From JANXUF01 sp043747685 (GTDB taxonomy: Bacteria > Actinomycetota > Acidimicrobiia > Acidimicrobiales > Ilumatobacteraceae): DNA of 64,000 nt. The DNA lies in NCBI GenBank assembly GCA_043747685.1, contig JAYTOR010000043.1, forward strand, positions 4,028 through 68,027, read 5' to 3'. Shown here one piece after another: positions 8,043 through 16,120 of this stretch. Below the pieces are notes generated by a model. The model was not told the DNA's origin, searched no databases, and saw nothing but the letters and a program-made list of their open reading frames with translations. Every line of letters begins with the position of its first letter. Within the stretch, counting starts at the first letter, position 1. A program made the translations under genes and the position numbers.

Positions 8043-8810
8043 TCAGGACGTCAGGATCTCGGGGCCGTTTTCAGTGACGACAACGGTGTGCTCGACGTGG
8101 GCTGCGAACGAACCGTCGGCGGTCACGACGGTCCATCCGTCGTCCAACTCGCGAACGCCATCGCGTCCGCCGCCGATCAACATCGGCTCGATGGCGAGCA
8201 CCACGCGGGCGGCCAGACCGGGCCCCTTGCCGCGCTTGCCCCGGTTCTCGACGTCCGGATCCTCGTGCATCGCCCTGCCGATGCCGTGTCCGCAGTAGTC
8301 ACGCGGGCTGCCGTATCCGCCAGCAGTCACGATTGCGTCGATTGCCGACCCAATGTCGCCGAGGTGTCCCCCCGGCACCATCGCCGCAATCGCTGCGGCC
8401 AACGCTGCGTCAGCGGTGTCGATCAGGCGCTGTGTCGAGGGGGTGGACGTACCCACCTCGATCGAGAATGCGGCGTCACCGTGCCAACCGTCGATGATCG
8501 CGCCGCAATCGACCGAAAGCAGATCGCCGTCCTCGAGGACGCGGTCGCCGGGGATGCCATGCACGACCTCGTCGTTGACGGAAGCGCAGATGACTGCCGG
8601 ATAGCCGTGGTATCCGAGGAAGTTCGACCTTGCGTTGCGACGACGCAGCACCTCTCGGGCGATGATGTCCAGCGCTCCGGTGGTCACGCCGGGCCGGGTC
8701 GACGAACGGATTGCCTCGTGCATCTCGGCAACCACGCGCCCGGCAGCGCGCATGGTACGCAACTCGTCCGATGTCCGACGGGCAATCGGCTGTCCGCGTC
8801 CACGGCCCAT
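8043..8810 (-). CDS. map: Type I methionine aminopeptidase
   Basis: Map removes the initiator methionine from nascent proteins. Starting at ATG 8810 the product has 255 residues. The metal ligands of the pita-bread fold are all present: Asp101 (SVDCG), Asp112 (WHGDA), His175 (GHGIGRAMHE), Glu208 (AIEPM) and Glu240 (HVEHT), with substrate His84 (VVHGIPG). The start overlaps the adk stop as TGATG, which supports it over in-frame starts further upstream inside adk. It ends the secY-adk-map run. Confidence 0.98.
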   Translation of the reverse strand: MGRGRGQPIARRTSDELRTMRAAGRVVAEMHEAIRSSTRPGVTTGALDIIAREVLRRRNARSNFLGYHGYPAVICASVNDEVVHGIPGDRVLEDGDLLSVDCGAIIDGWHGDAAFSIEVGTSTPSTQRLIDTADAALAAAIAAMVPGGHLGDIGSAIDAIVTAGGYGSPRDYCGHGIGRAMHEDPDVENRGKRGKGPGLAARVVLAIEPMLIGGGRDGVRELDDGWTVVTADGSFAAHVEHTVVVTENGPEILTS

Positions 8811-9472
8811 CAGCGCCCACGGCTCTTCTCGACAGCGTCGGTCATCCGGACGAAGACCTCGTCCGGTGTGGCCACACCGTCTACGACGGTCAAACGGTTC
8901 GTGTCGCCGTAGAACTCGATCAGTGGCGAGGTCTGCTCCTCGTACAGGTCGAGGCGATGGTTGATCGCCTCGGGCGTGTCGTCGTCGCGGTGCATCACGT
9001 CGCCACCGCAGACGTCGCAGATCCACGGCTGGCGCTCGCTGCCCTTGGCCATGTAGTTCGTTCCACAGTCGCGGCAGACCCGTCGAGCGGACAGACGATC
9101 GAGGACGAGATCGCGAGGTACATCGAGGTCGATCACCGCTGTCAGTGGACGGCTTCGAGTGATCTTGTCGAGGGCGATCGCCTGCGGAACGGTACGTGGG
9201 AACCCGTCCAGGATGTAGCCGCGAGAACGGGCGTCGTCGCGACCGAGACGCTCGTCGACGATGCCGACCATGATCACGTCACCGACCAGACCGCCTGAAT
9301 CCATGACGATCTTGGCGGCCACGCCGAGTTCGGTCTTTTCCCGAACGGCTGCGCGCAACATGTCACCGGTGGAGATGTGGGGAACTACGAAATGCCGTGA
9401 CAGGCGAACGCACTGCGTGCCCTTGCCGGCCCCCTGCCTGCCGAGGATGATCAGCCGCGCGCCTGGGATCAT
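8810..9472 (-). CDS. adk: Adenylate kinase
   Basis: Adk interconverts ATP plus AMP with two ADP. The 220-residue product has the P-loop GRQGAGKG at 11-18, the AMP-binding STGDMLR, DGFPRT near residue 89, and a long LID domain with four cysteines (133, 136, 152, 155) that should bind zinc, as in Gram-positive long-form enzymes. It lies six bases after secY and overlaps map by one base. Confidence 0.98.
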   Translation of the reverse strand: MIPGARLIILGRQGAGKGTQCVRLSRHFVVPHISTGDMLRAAVREKTELGVAAKIVMDSGGLVGDVIMVGIVDERLGRDDARSRGYILDGFPRTVPQAIALDKITRSRPLTAVIDLDVPRDLVLDRLSARRVCRDCGTNYMAKGSERQPWICDVCGGDVMHRDDDTPEAINHRLDLYEEQTSPLIEFYGDTNRLTVVDGVATPDEVFVRMTDAVEKSRGR

Positions 9473-9478
9473 CGCTGG

Positions 9479-10798
9479 CTACTTGAGGAAACCCTCGTAG
9501 TTGCGGAGAGTGAGCTGACTGTCGATCTGACGCATCAGCTCGAGTGCAACGCCGACCGCAATGAGCACTGTCGTTCCCGCGAACGGAAAGTTCTTGACGC
9601 CGAACACCCACAGCAGGGCATACGGCATGAGGGCGATGATGGCGGTGAAGACGGCACCCGGCAACGTGATTCGGTTGACGACCTTGCCGAGGTAGCGCTC
9701 GGTCTGGGCCCCGGGACGGATACCGGGGATGAACCCACCCTGCTTGCGGATCTGGTCGGCCTGACGAATCGGATCGAATGCAATCGAGTTGTAGAAGTAC
9801 GAAAAGGCGATAATGAGAAAGAACAGGATGATCGCGTACACCGCGTTCTGGCTGTTGACGATGTACCGGTTGACCTTGTCGGTGATCCAGCCACGCCAGC
9901 CCTCGCCGGAGCCGAGCACATTGGTCAGCAGAACCGGCAGGAGCAGCACCGAGCTGGCGAAGATGATCGCGATGACGCCGCTCTGGTTGACCTTGAGCGG
10001 GATGTAGGTGTTCTGACCGCCGTACATGCGCCGCCCGACCTGGCGCTTGGCGAACGAGACCGGGATCCGGCGTGTGCCGAGCTCGATCCGCACGACGGCA
10101 AACACGATTCCGACGACGAGAACGAGGAGCAGCACGAACAGCACCTTGCTCTCCTCCTCCCAGATCCGCAAGAAGTTGACGGGGAGGTTGGAAACGACCG
10201 AGGCGAAGATGATCATCGACATGCCGTTGCCTATGCCGCGCTGGCTGATCAGCTCACCCATCCACATGATCAGCGCCGTGCCGGCAACGAGGGACGCGAT
10301 GACCAGGAGCGCGCGGGGCATGAACACCGGGAGCAACTTCACATCAGGCGCGTTGCGCGCGGCCCCGAAAAACGCGCTGCCTCGGCCCTGGCCGAAGATG
10401 AAGGTCAGTCCTGCGGCCTGCAGTGTGGCGATGCCAATGCCGAGATAGCGGGTGTACTGGGTGATCTTGCGCTGACCAACAGCTCCCTCTTGCTGGAGTT
10501 CCTCCAGCTTCGGTATCACGACACCGAGGACCTGCATGATGATGCTGGCCGTGATGTACGGCATGATGCCCAGCGCGAAGATCGAGAAGCTGCTGAAGGC
10601 GCCACCGGAGAACAGGTTGAGGAATCCGAGTGCGCCGCCGCCTTGTGCGGAATCACGCAATTGCTTGACGGCCAATTGGTCGACACCGGGCACTTGGATG
10701 GCAACGCCGAGTCGGTACAGACCCACCATCGCGATCGTGAACAGGATTTTGTTCCGCAGGTCGGCGACCTTGAACACGTTCTTGATGTTTGCCAGCAT
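9479..10798 (-). CDS. secY: Preprotein translocase subunit SecY
   Basis: SecY forms the protein-conducting channel of the plasma membrane. The 439-residue product has about ten membrane segments and the plug-proximal GVDQLAVKQL and LGIMPYITASIIMQ signatures. A TTG lies at 10804, but the ATG at 10798 is spaced correctly from GAGGAG and is preferred, giving MLANIKNVFKVADLR. It is separated from rplO by a 98-base gap holding a strong hairpin. Confidence 0.98.
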   Translation of the reverse strand: MLANIKNVFKVADLRNKILFTIAMVGLYRLGVAIQVPGVDQLAVKQLRDSAQGGGALGFLNLFSGGAFSSFSIFALGIMPYITASIIMQVLGVVIPKLEELQQEGAVGQRKITQYTRYLGIGIATLQAAGLTFIFGQGRGSAFFGAARNAPDVKLLPVFMPRALLVIASLVAGTALIMWMGELISQRGIGNGMSMIIFASVVSNLPVNFLRIWEEESKVLFVLLLVLVVGIVFAVVRIELGTRRIPVSFAKRQVGRRMYGGQNTYIPLKVNQSGVIAIIFASSVLLLPVLLTNVLGSGEGWRGWITDKVNRYIVNSQNAVYAIILFFLIIAFSYFYNSIAFDPIRQADQIRKQGGFIPGIRPGAQTERYLGKVVNRITLPGAVFTAIIALMPYALLWVFGVKNFPFAGTTVLIAVGVALELMRQIDSQLTLRNYEGFLK

Positions 10799-10841
10799 GG
10801 GCAACTCCTCAACACAGACGACGGACGATCAAGCGGTGACA

Positions 10842-10884
10842 GCGAGACACCGGGTCGCCCTCGTGGGCGACCCGGTGCTCTCGC
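10842..10884 (-). terminator. Strong hairpin between rplO and secY
   Basis: A 13-base-pair perfect stem (CACCGGGTCGCCC paired with GGGCGACCCGGTG around a TCGT loop) is extended by GCGAGA/TCTCGC with one bulged base, about 19 pairs in all. It starts 13 bases after the rplO stop. No U-tract follows, so it could be an intrinsic terminator of the U-less actinobacterial type, a partial attenuator or an RNA-processing site reducing secY-adk-map expression relative to ribosomal proteins. Confidence 0.6.
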
Positions 10885-10896
10885 AATCCAGAAACG

Positions 10897-11388
10897 TTAG
10901 CGGTTGGTGAACTGGTTGCCCTGGGCCGCCGGGCGGACCTTGAAGGGCATCGGAATGATCGAGATGGTACCGCCAGCGGCAGTGATGGCGGCCTCAGCTG
11001 TCTTGGAAACAGCGTGAGCGGTGACATCGACCTTGATCGTCAATTCGCCGTAGCCGAGGATCTTGACGTAGTCACCGCGACGCAGCATGCCGCTGGCGAT
11101 GAACAGTTCGGGAGTCGCCGCAGCGACATCGAGCTTGGCCAGTTGATGCAGGTTGACCGCTGTGTACTCGACGCGGAACGGGTTGTTGAACCCTTTCAAC
11201 TTCGGGACACGCTGCTTGAGCGGCATCTGGCCGCCTTCGAAGCCGCGAGCGACCTTGCCTCGACCACGTGACTGCTGACCCTTTGTACCACGACCGGCGG
11301 TCTTGCCGCCCTTGCCGCCGATACCACGGCCAACGCGCTGTGGCGCCTTGTTGGCGCCAGGTGATGGTGCGAGTTCGTCGACGCGCAT
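10897..11388 (-). CDS. rplO: 50S ribosomal protein L15
   Basis: L15 is an assembly protein of the large subunit. The 163-residue product starts MRVDELAPSPGANK and has the glycine-arginine-rich RVGRGIGGKGGKTAGRGTKGQ tail that threads rRNA, then FEGGQMPLKQRVPKLKGF. Its ATG overlaps the rpmD stop as TGATG. Confidence 0.99.
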   Translation of the reverse strand: MRVDELAPSPGANKAPQRVGRGIGGKGGKTAGRGTKGQQSRGRGKVARGFEGGQMPLKQRVPKLKGFNNPFRVEYTAVNLHQLAKLDVAAATPELFIASGMLRRGDYVKILGYGELTIKVDVTAHAVSKTAEAAITAAGGTISIIPMPFKVRPAAQGNQFTNR

Positions 11389-11642
11389 CAGTTGCCCGTC
11401 CCTTCTTGAGGATCGACCGCGTTCACAGACAGGAGGTGAGGAACCCTGGCGATCATCCCGCGGATCTCGGGACGGTCGGGAAGGGTGTTCGTGTCTCCGA
11501 TCTTCTTCAGACCGAGTGCACGCAGGGTGCCCCGGCTCTTCGGCTTGGCGCCGATTCCCGACCGAACCATCGTCACGACGAGGTGCGCTGAGGTGGTGTG
11601 ATCAACGGCGTCCTTGCCGAGATGCTTGTTGTAGGTAGCCAT
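11388..11642 (-). CDS. rpmD: 50S ribosomal protein L30, with short extensions
   Basis: L30 is usually about 60 residues; this one has 84. The core runs from LVVTMVRSGIG through RGTLRALGLKKIGDT to RGMIARVPHLLSV. About 20 extra residues precede it (MATYNKHLGKDAVDHTTSA) and about 11 follow. The ATG at 11642 overlaps the rpsE stop as TGATG, which supports the longer form. It precedes rplO. Confidence 0.95.
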   Translation of the reverse strand: MATYNKHLGKDAVDHTTSAHLVVTMVRSGIGAKPKSRGTLRALGLKKIGDTNTLPDRPEIRGMIARVPHLLSVNAVDPQEGTGN

Positions 11643-12232
11643 CAGTGTGAATCTCCCGCTGGTGCGGTCTTGCGGTCGTTGTACGCCTTCAACATGCCCT
11701 TCGGCACGAAGTCCTCGGCGGCCAGACCGCGGCGCTTGGCAACTTCGTCGGGGCGCTGCAATGCCTGGAGACCCTGGATCGTGGCCCTCGCGACGTTGAT
11801 CGCGTTGGCCGAACCGAGCGACTTGCACAGGATGTCGTGCACGCCGGCTTCTTCGAGGATCACTCGGGCTGCGCCACCGGCGATGACTCCGGTACCGGGC
11901 GCAGCCGGCTTCATCAGGACGCGTCCGGCGCCGGTGATACCGACGACTTCGTGCGTGATGGTGCTGCCGGCGAGTGCCACATCGAACAGGCTCTTCTTGG
12001 CCTCTTCGGTGCCCTTCTGGATTGCCAGGGGCACTTCTTTGGCCTTGCCGTAACCGAGTCCGACGCGACCGTTGCCGTCGCCGACGACCACGAGTGCGGT
12101 GAAAGAGAAGCGACGGCCACCCTTGACGACCTTGGCGACACGGTTGATCGCGATGACTCGCGATTCACGCAGCCCACCCGGCTCTTGCGGAGCGGCATTC
12201 GGATTGTTGTTGGTATACGAAAATCCTGCCAT
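11642..12232 (-). CDS. rpsE: 30S ribosomal protein S5
   Basis: S5 sits at the mRNA entry site and affects decoding accuracy. The 196-residue product has the S5 double-stranded RNA-binding domain (SRVIAINRVAKVVKGGRRFSF) and the C-terminal domain (MKPAAPGTGVIAGGAARVI, GSANAINVARAT). The N-terminal asparagine-rich lead (YTNNNPNAAPQ) is variable in the family. Confidence 0.99.
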   Translation of the reverse strand: MAGFSYTNNNPNAAPQEPGGLRESRVIAINRVAKVVKGGRRFSFTALVVVGDGNGRVGLGYGKAKEVPLAIQKGTEEAKKSLFDVALAGSTITHEVVGITGAGRVLMKPAAPGTGVIAGGAARVILEEAGVHDILCKSLGSANAINVARATIQGLQALQRPDEVAKRRGLAAEDFVPKGMLKAYNDRKTAPAGDSH

Positions 12233-12600
12233 CAGAACTCCAGACCTGCTTCACGAGCGGCATCAGCTGCCGCAGCAACACGACCGTGGTAGGCAAAGCC
12301 ACCGCGATCGAAGACAACCTTTTCGATCCCGGCGGCCTTGGCCCGCTCGGCAACGAGCTGACCCATCCGGGATGCAGCAGCAACGCTTCCACCGTCTCCG
12401 GCGGCGCGCTCGCCCGGCTCGTTGGTCGATGCCGCGGCGACCGTACGGCCGGACACATCATCGATCACCTGCAGGACGAGGTGCTTGTTGGAACGGAACA
12501 CAGCCAGGCGCGGACGCGCAGCGGTGCCATGGATCTTCTTGCGGACACGACCGTGGCGACGGATGCGGGACTCGCGGCGAACTTTGGCGTTATCACTCAT
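12232..12600 (-). CDS. rplR: 50S ribosomal protein L18
   Basis: L18 binds 5S rRNA with L5. The product has 122 residues, with RRHGRVRKKIHGT, RPRLAVFRSNKH, VIDD and the C-terminal FDRGGFAYHGRVAAAADAAREAGLEF family end. Its stop overlaps the rpsE start by one base. Confidence 0.99.
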   Translation of the reverse strand: MSDNAKVRRESRIRRHGRVRKKIHGTAARPRLAVFRSNKHLVLQVIDDVSGRTVAAASTNEPGERAAGDGGSVAAASRMGQLVAERAKAAGIEKVVFDRGGFAYHGRVAAAADAAREAGLEF

Positions 12601-12612
12601 AGTTGTTGTGCC

Positions 12613-13155
12613 TTACTTCTTGCCGGTCTTGCCGGCCTTGCGCAGAACCTTCTCACCGAGATAGCGCACGCCTTTGCCCTTGTAGGGCTCGGGCTTGCGG
12701 ATGCTGCGGATGTTGGCGGCCACCTGGCCGACGACTTCCTTGTCGATGCCCTTGATGATCACTCGTGTCGGCACCGGCACTTCGAAGGTGACGCCCTCGG
12801 GCGCATCGACGATGACGGGATGGCTGAAACCGAGGGCCAGACGGAGCTTGCCGGGACCCTGGGCCTCGGCACGGTAGCCGACGCCGATGATCTCGAGCTC
12901 CTTGCTGAAGCCGTCGGTCACGCCGACGACCATGTTGTTCACCAGGGTCCGGGTCAGACCGTGCAGCGACCGGTTCTCACGCTCGTCATCAGGACGGGCA
13001 ACATTGAGCACGGCGTCGTTCTTGCTGACGGTGATCGCGCCGGGGACGGAGAATGACAGCGTGCCCTTCGGACCTTTGACGGTGACCAAATTGGACACGA
13101 CGGTGACGTCGACGCCCGTTGGCACGTTGATGGGGGCTTTGCCGATACGGCTCAT
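12613..13155 (-). CDS. rplF: 50S ribosomal protein L6
   Basis: L6 lies near the factor-binding site of the large subunit. The product has 180 residues, starts MSRIGKAPI and has the second-domain signature GFSHPVIVDAP and the terminal PEPYKGKGVRYLGEKVLRKAGK. It lies between rpsH and rplR. Confidence 0.99.
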   Translation of the reverse strand: MSRIGKAPINVPTGVDVTVVSNLVTVKGPKGTLSFSVPGAITVSKNDAVLNVARPDDERENRSLHGLTRTLVNNMVVGVTDGFSKELEIIGVGYRAEAQGPGKLRLALGFSHPVIVDAPEGVTFEVPVPTRVIIKGIDKEVVGQVAANIRSIRKPEPYKGKGVRYLGEKVLRKAGKTGKK

Positions 13156-13167
13156 GGGTTGCTCACA

Positions 13168-13569
13168 TCACCAGACGTAGCAGAGGACTTCGCCGCCCAT
13201 GTGACGCTTGCGCGCCTCACGGTCGCTCATCAGTCCTGAGCTGGTGGATAGGACAGCCACACCGAGGCCACCGAGCACGCGAGGCACGGCGGTGGACTTG
13301 CGGTAAACGCGCAGGCCGGGTGTGGAGACACGCTTGATACCCATGATCGTGCGGGCACGCTCGTGGGAGTACTTCATCGTGACGGTCAACACTTCGCCGG
13401 GACCCTTGGTGGAGGGGGCAACGGTGAAACTGGTGATGTACCCCTCCGACTGGAGGATCTTGGCCAGCGCGACCTTCTGCTTGGAGGAGGGCATGGGCAC
13501 CTCATCGTGCATCGCCACATTGGCGTTACGGATGCGGGTGAGCATGTCGGCGATCGGATCAGTCATCAT
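13168..13569 (-). CDS. rpsH: 30S ribosomal protein S8
   Basis: S8 binds the 16S central domain and in many bacteria represses the spc operon. The 133-residue product starts MMTDPIADMLTRIRNAN and ends with the conserved GVAVLSTSSGLMSDREARKRHMGGEVLCYVW. The first ATG is used; the second is equally possible. Confidence 0.99.
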   Translation of the reverse strand: MMTDPIADMLTRIRNANVAMHDEVPMPSSKQKVALAKILQSEGYITSFTVAPSTKGPGEVLTVTMKYSHERARTIMGIKRVSTPGLRVYRKSTAVPRVLGGLGVAVLSTSSGLMSDREARKRHMGGEVLCYVW

Positions 13570-13575
13570 GACGGT

Positions 13576-13761
13576 TCACCAACTCGCCTTCGTCACGCCC
13601 GGCACTTCACCGGCGTGAATCATCTGTCGGAGGCAGATTCGGCACAGGCCGAACTTGCGATAGACGGAACGGGCGCGGCCGCAACGGCGGCAGCGTGTAT
13701 AGCCACGCACCTTGTACTTCGGCTTCGCTGCCGCTTTGTTGATCTGAGACTTCTTGGCCAT
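13576..13761 (-). CDS. rpsN: 30S ribosomal protein S14, zinc-binding short form
   Basis: The 61-residue product is the S14-Z type. Two CxxC pairs (CRRC at 24-27 and CRIC at 40-43) bind zinc, followed by LRQMIHAGEVPGVTKASW. Being in the spc operon, it should be the main S14. It lies between rplE and rpsH. Confidence 0.99.
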   Translation of the reverse strand: MAKKSQINKAAAKPKYKVRGYTRCRRCGRARSVYRKFGLCRICLRQMIHAGEVPGVTKASW

Positions 13762-13782
13762 GGTTCTCGTTGCCTTCCCGTG

Positions 13783-14445
13783 CTACTTCTTCGCCTGGGA
13801 AGCCGGACGGGCTCCCTTGCCGCCGCGGACCGGACCGCGGCCTTTGGCCTTCTTGGGTGGTGCGCCGGCGTCGGCGCCTCTCTTGAACGGGAAGCCGTAG
13901 GCGTCGAGCAATGCCTTCCCTGCGGCGTCGTTCCTGGCAGTCGTCACGATGGTGATGTCCATGCCGTGCGGTGCGTCGATCTTGTCGTAGTCGATCTCGG
14001 GAAACACGATCTGGTCAGCGAGACCGAACGTGTAGTTGCCGCGCCGGTCCCACGAATGGGCCGGGAGACCCCGAAAGTCGCGGATACGGGGGATGGCGAC
14101 GGCGATCAAGCGATCGAGGAACTCCCACATCCGGTCACCCCGAAGGGTGACCTTGCAACCGATTGCCTGATTTTCACGCAACTTGAACGCTGCGATCGAC
14201 TTCGTGCTCTTCGTCACGATCGGCTTCTGACCGGCGATCTTGGTCAGGTCGTTGACCGCGCCCTCGAGCAGCGACGGTTGCTGGGTTGCCCGGCCGACTC
14301 CCATGTTGATGACGATCTTTTCGAAGGTCGGCACTTCCATGACGTTGTTGATGCCGAGCTGCTCCATCAGAGCAGCCTTGATCTCGTCGTTGTAGCGAGC
14401 CTTGAGGCGCGGTACCTGACGAGTCTCGGTGGCTGTGTCGCTCAT
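13783..14445 (-). CDS. rplE: 50S ribosomal protein L5 with a basic C-terminal tail
   Basis: L5 binds 5S rRNA and contacts P-site tRNA. The core starts PRLKARYNDEI and has VPTFEKIVINMGVG, KVTLRGDRMWEFLDRL and FPEIDYDKID. The product has 220 residues against about 180 for the family. The extra C-terminus from about residue 190 (APPKKAKGRGPVRGGKGARP) is basic and probably disordered. Its start overlaps the rplX stop by four bases. Confidence 0.98.
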   Translation of the reverse strand: MSDTATETRQVPRLKARYNDEIKAALMEQLGINNVMEVPTFEKIVINMGVGRATQQPSLLEGAVNDLTKIAGQKPIVTKSTKSIAAFKLRENQAIGCKVTLRGDRMWEFLDRLIAVAIPRIRDFRGLPAHSWDRRGNYTFGLADQIVFPEIDYDKIDAPHGMDITIVTTARNDAAGKALLDAYGFPFKRGADAGAPPKKAKGRGPVRGGKGARPASQAKK

Positions 14446-14750
14446 GAGATCACCTCGCCGGTCTTCTTGGCGACGCGCACCTTGGTGCCGTCTACCTGGA
14501 TCTTGTACGCGACACGCGTCGGCTTGCCCTTGTGGAGCAGCATGACGTTGCTGGCGTGGATCGGCATGTCTCGGTCGATGATGCCCGGTTGCTGATTCTG
14601 CTGCTGGGCCTTCTGGTGCTTCTTGGCGGTGTTGACTCCGCTGACGATGACCTTGGACTCAGCGGGCAGAGCGCGAATGACTTCGCCCTCTTTACCCTTG
14701 TCCTTGCCGGTGATCACGACGACGTGATCGCCCTTCTTGATTCTCATCAC
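14442..14750 (-). CDS. rplX: 50S ribosomal protein L24
   Basis: L24 is an assembly initiator of the large subunit. The 102-residue product has a KOW motif (KKGDHVVVITGKDKGKEGEV), the HQKAQQQNQQPGIIDRDMPIHASNV segment and a basic end. It overlaps rplN upstream and rplE downstream by four bases each. Confidence 0.99.
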   Translation of the reverse strand: MMRIKKGDHVVVITGKDKGKEGEVIRALPAESKVIVSGVNTAKKHQKAQQQNQQPGIIDRDMPIHASNVMLLHKGKPTRVAYKIQVDGTKVRVAKKTGEVIS

Positions 14751-15115
14751 AACACCTCCGGGGCGAGTGAGACGATGCGCATGAACTTCTTCTCACGAAG
14801 CTCACGGCCGACCGGCCCGAAGATGCGCGTTCCGCGCGGGGTCAGGTCGTCTTTGATGATGACTGCTGCATTCTCGTCGAAGCGGATGTAGCTACCGTCT
14901 GGACGGCGCTTCTCCTTCTTTGTGCGCACGACGACGCACTTGACCACGTCGCCTTTCTTGACGCCGGCGCCGGGAATTGCATCCTTGACGGTGGCGACGA
15001 AGATGTCGCCGATCGATGCATAACGACGACGGGTGCCGCCGAGCACCTTGATGCACAGCACTTCTTTGCCGCCGCTGTTGTCTGCGACGCGAAGTCGGGA
15101 CTCTTGCTGGATCAC
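14747..15115 (-). CDS. rplN: 50S ribosomal protein L14
   Basis: L14 lies at the subunit interface. A GTG start at 15115, seven bases after an AGAGG site, gives the canonical MIQQESRLRVADNSGGKEVLC and a 122-residue product, the exact family length. The frame stays open further upstream to 15157, but that lead has no family similarity. GPVGREL and FMRIVSLAPEVL close the protein. Confidence 0.98.
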   Translation of the reverse strand: MIQQESRLRVADNSGGKEVLCIKVLGGTRRRYASIGDIFVATVKDAIPGAGVKKGDVVKCVVVRTKKEKRRPDGSYIRFDENAAVIIKDDLTPRGTRIFGPVGRELREKKFMRIVSLAPEVL

Positions 15116-15146
15116 TGTGCTACCTCTGACTTCTCGCTGCGCACGA

Positions 15147-15455
15147 TCACTTGGCACGCTCCAGGACTTCGGTGATTCTCCAGCGCTTGCTCTTGCTGGT
15201 CGGGCGGGTCTCCATGACGCGCACCCGGTCGCCGATGTTCACGTCGTTGCTCTCGTCGTGCGCATACAGCTTCTTGGTCTGCATCATGAACTTGCCGTAC
15301 TTCGGGTGACGAACGCGCTCGATGACGGCGACGACTGCGGTCTTGTCCATCTTGTTGGACACGACCACGCCCTCGCGCACCTTGCGGCGGTTGCGTACCT
15401 CTTCGGTTGCAGCAGCTGCTGTTGACTCGGCGGTGTTGGTGGTTTCTTCGGCCAT
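15147..15455 (-). CDS. rpsQ: 30S ribosomal protein S17
   Basis: S17 is an OB-fold 16S binder. The core starts at about residue 21 (NRRKVREGVVVSNKMDKT) and has HPKYGKFMMQTKKLYAHDE and GDRVRVMETRP. It is 102 residues long; the acidic alanine- and threonine-rich N-terminal 20 residues (MAEETTNTAESTAAAATEE) are an extra found in many actinomycetes. Confidence 0.99.
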   Translation of the reverse strand: MAEETTNTAESTAAAATEEVRNRRKVREGVVVSNKMDKTAVVAVIERVRHPKYGKFMMQTKKLYAHDESNDVNIGDRVRVMETRPTSKSKRWRITEVLERAK

Positions 15456-15463
15456 GACTCAGT

Positions 15464-15694
15464 TCACTTCCCGACTACTGATTGCGACTCAGCGGCAGCA
15501 ATTTCCTGCTGACGGATGAGGGTGTTGAGGCGGGCGATGTGGCGACGGGCCGCCTTGATGCCGGCCACGTTCTCCAGCTGACCCGTTGCGTTACGGAATC
15601 GCAGGTTCAGCGACTCCTGCTTGGTTGCGCGGAGCTCCTCGACGAGTTCGGCCAGGCCGAGCTCCTTGAGTTCTACGTTCGTCTTTCTTGCCAT
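15464..15694 (-). CDS. rpmC: 50S ribosomal protein L29
   Basis: L29 is a short helical protein at the tunnel exit. The 76-residue product carries ELGLAELVEELRATKQESLNLRFRNATGQLEN and IARLNTLIRQQE. It sits between rplP and rpsQ, the universal order. Confidence 0.98.
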   Translation of the reverse strand: MARKTNVELKELGLAELVEELRATKQESLNLRFRNATGQLENVAGIKAARRHIARLNTLIRQQEIAAAESQSVVGK

Positions 15695-15697
15695 GAC

Positions 15698-16114
15698 TCA
15701 GATCACCTCTTCACGTGTGATGACACGTGCCTTGATCGGCAGCTTCTGCACTGCCTTTTCGAGCGCGGCGCGGGCCTGCTCTTCGTTCGGGAAACTGAGC
15801 TCGAACAACACTCGGCCCGGGCGCACGACGGCCACCCAGAACTCGGGATTGCCCTTGCCGGAACCCATCCGGGTCTCAGCCGGCTTCTTGGTGACCGGCT
15901 TGTCCGGGAACACCGTGATCCAGACCTTGCCACCACGCTTGATGGCACGGGTCATGGCGATACGGGCGGCTTCGATCTGGCGGGCGGTCAGCCAGCCTGG
16001 TTCGAGGGCCTGGATTCCGTATTCGCCGAAGCTCAACGTCGATCCACCCTTGGTCATTCCCTGGGTGCGACCGCGATGCTGCTTGCGGTGCTTGACTTTA
16101 CGAGGCATCAACAT
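15698..16114 (-). CDS. rplP: 50S ribosomal protein L16
   Basis: L16 shapes the A-site region of the large subunit. The 138-residue product starts MLMPRKVKHRKQHRG and has GLQA-like YGIQALEPGWLTARQIEAAR, VFPDKPVTKKPAETRMGSGKG and EEVI at the end, all normal. It lies three bases before rpmC. Confidence 0.99.
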   Translation of the reverse strand: MLMPRKVKHRKQHRGRTQGMTKGGSTLSFGEYGIQALEPGWLTARQIEAARIAMTRAIKRGGKVWITVFPDKPVTKKPAETRMGSGKGNPEFWVAVVRPGRVLFELSFPNEEQARAALEKAVQKLPIKARVITREEVI

Positions 16115-16120
16115 CTGGGA

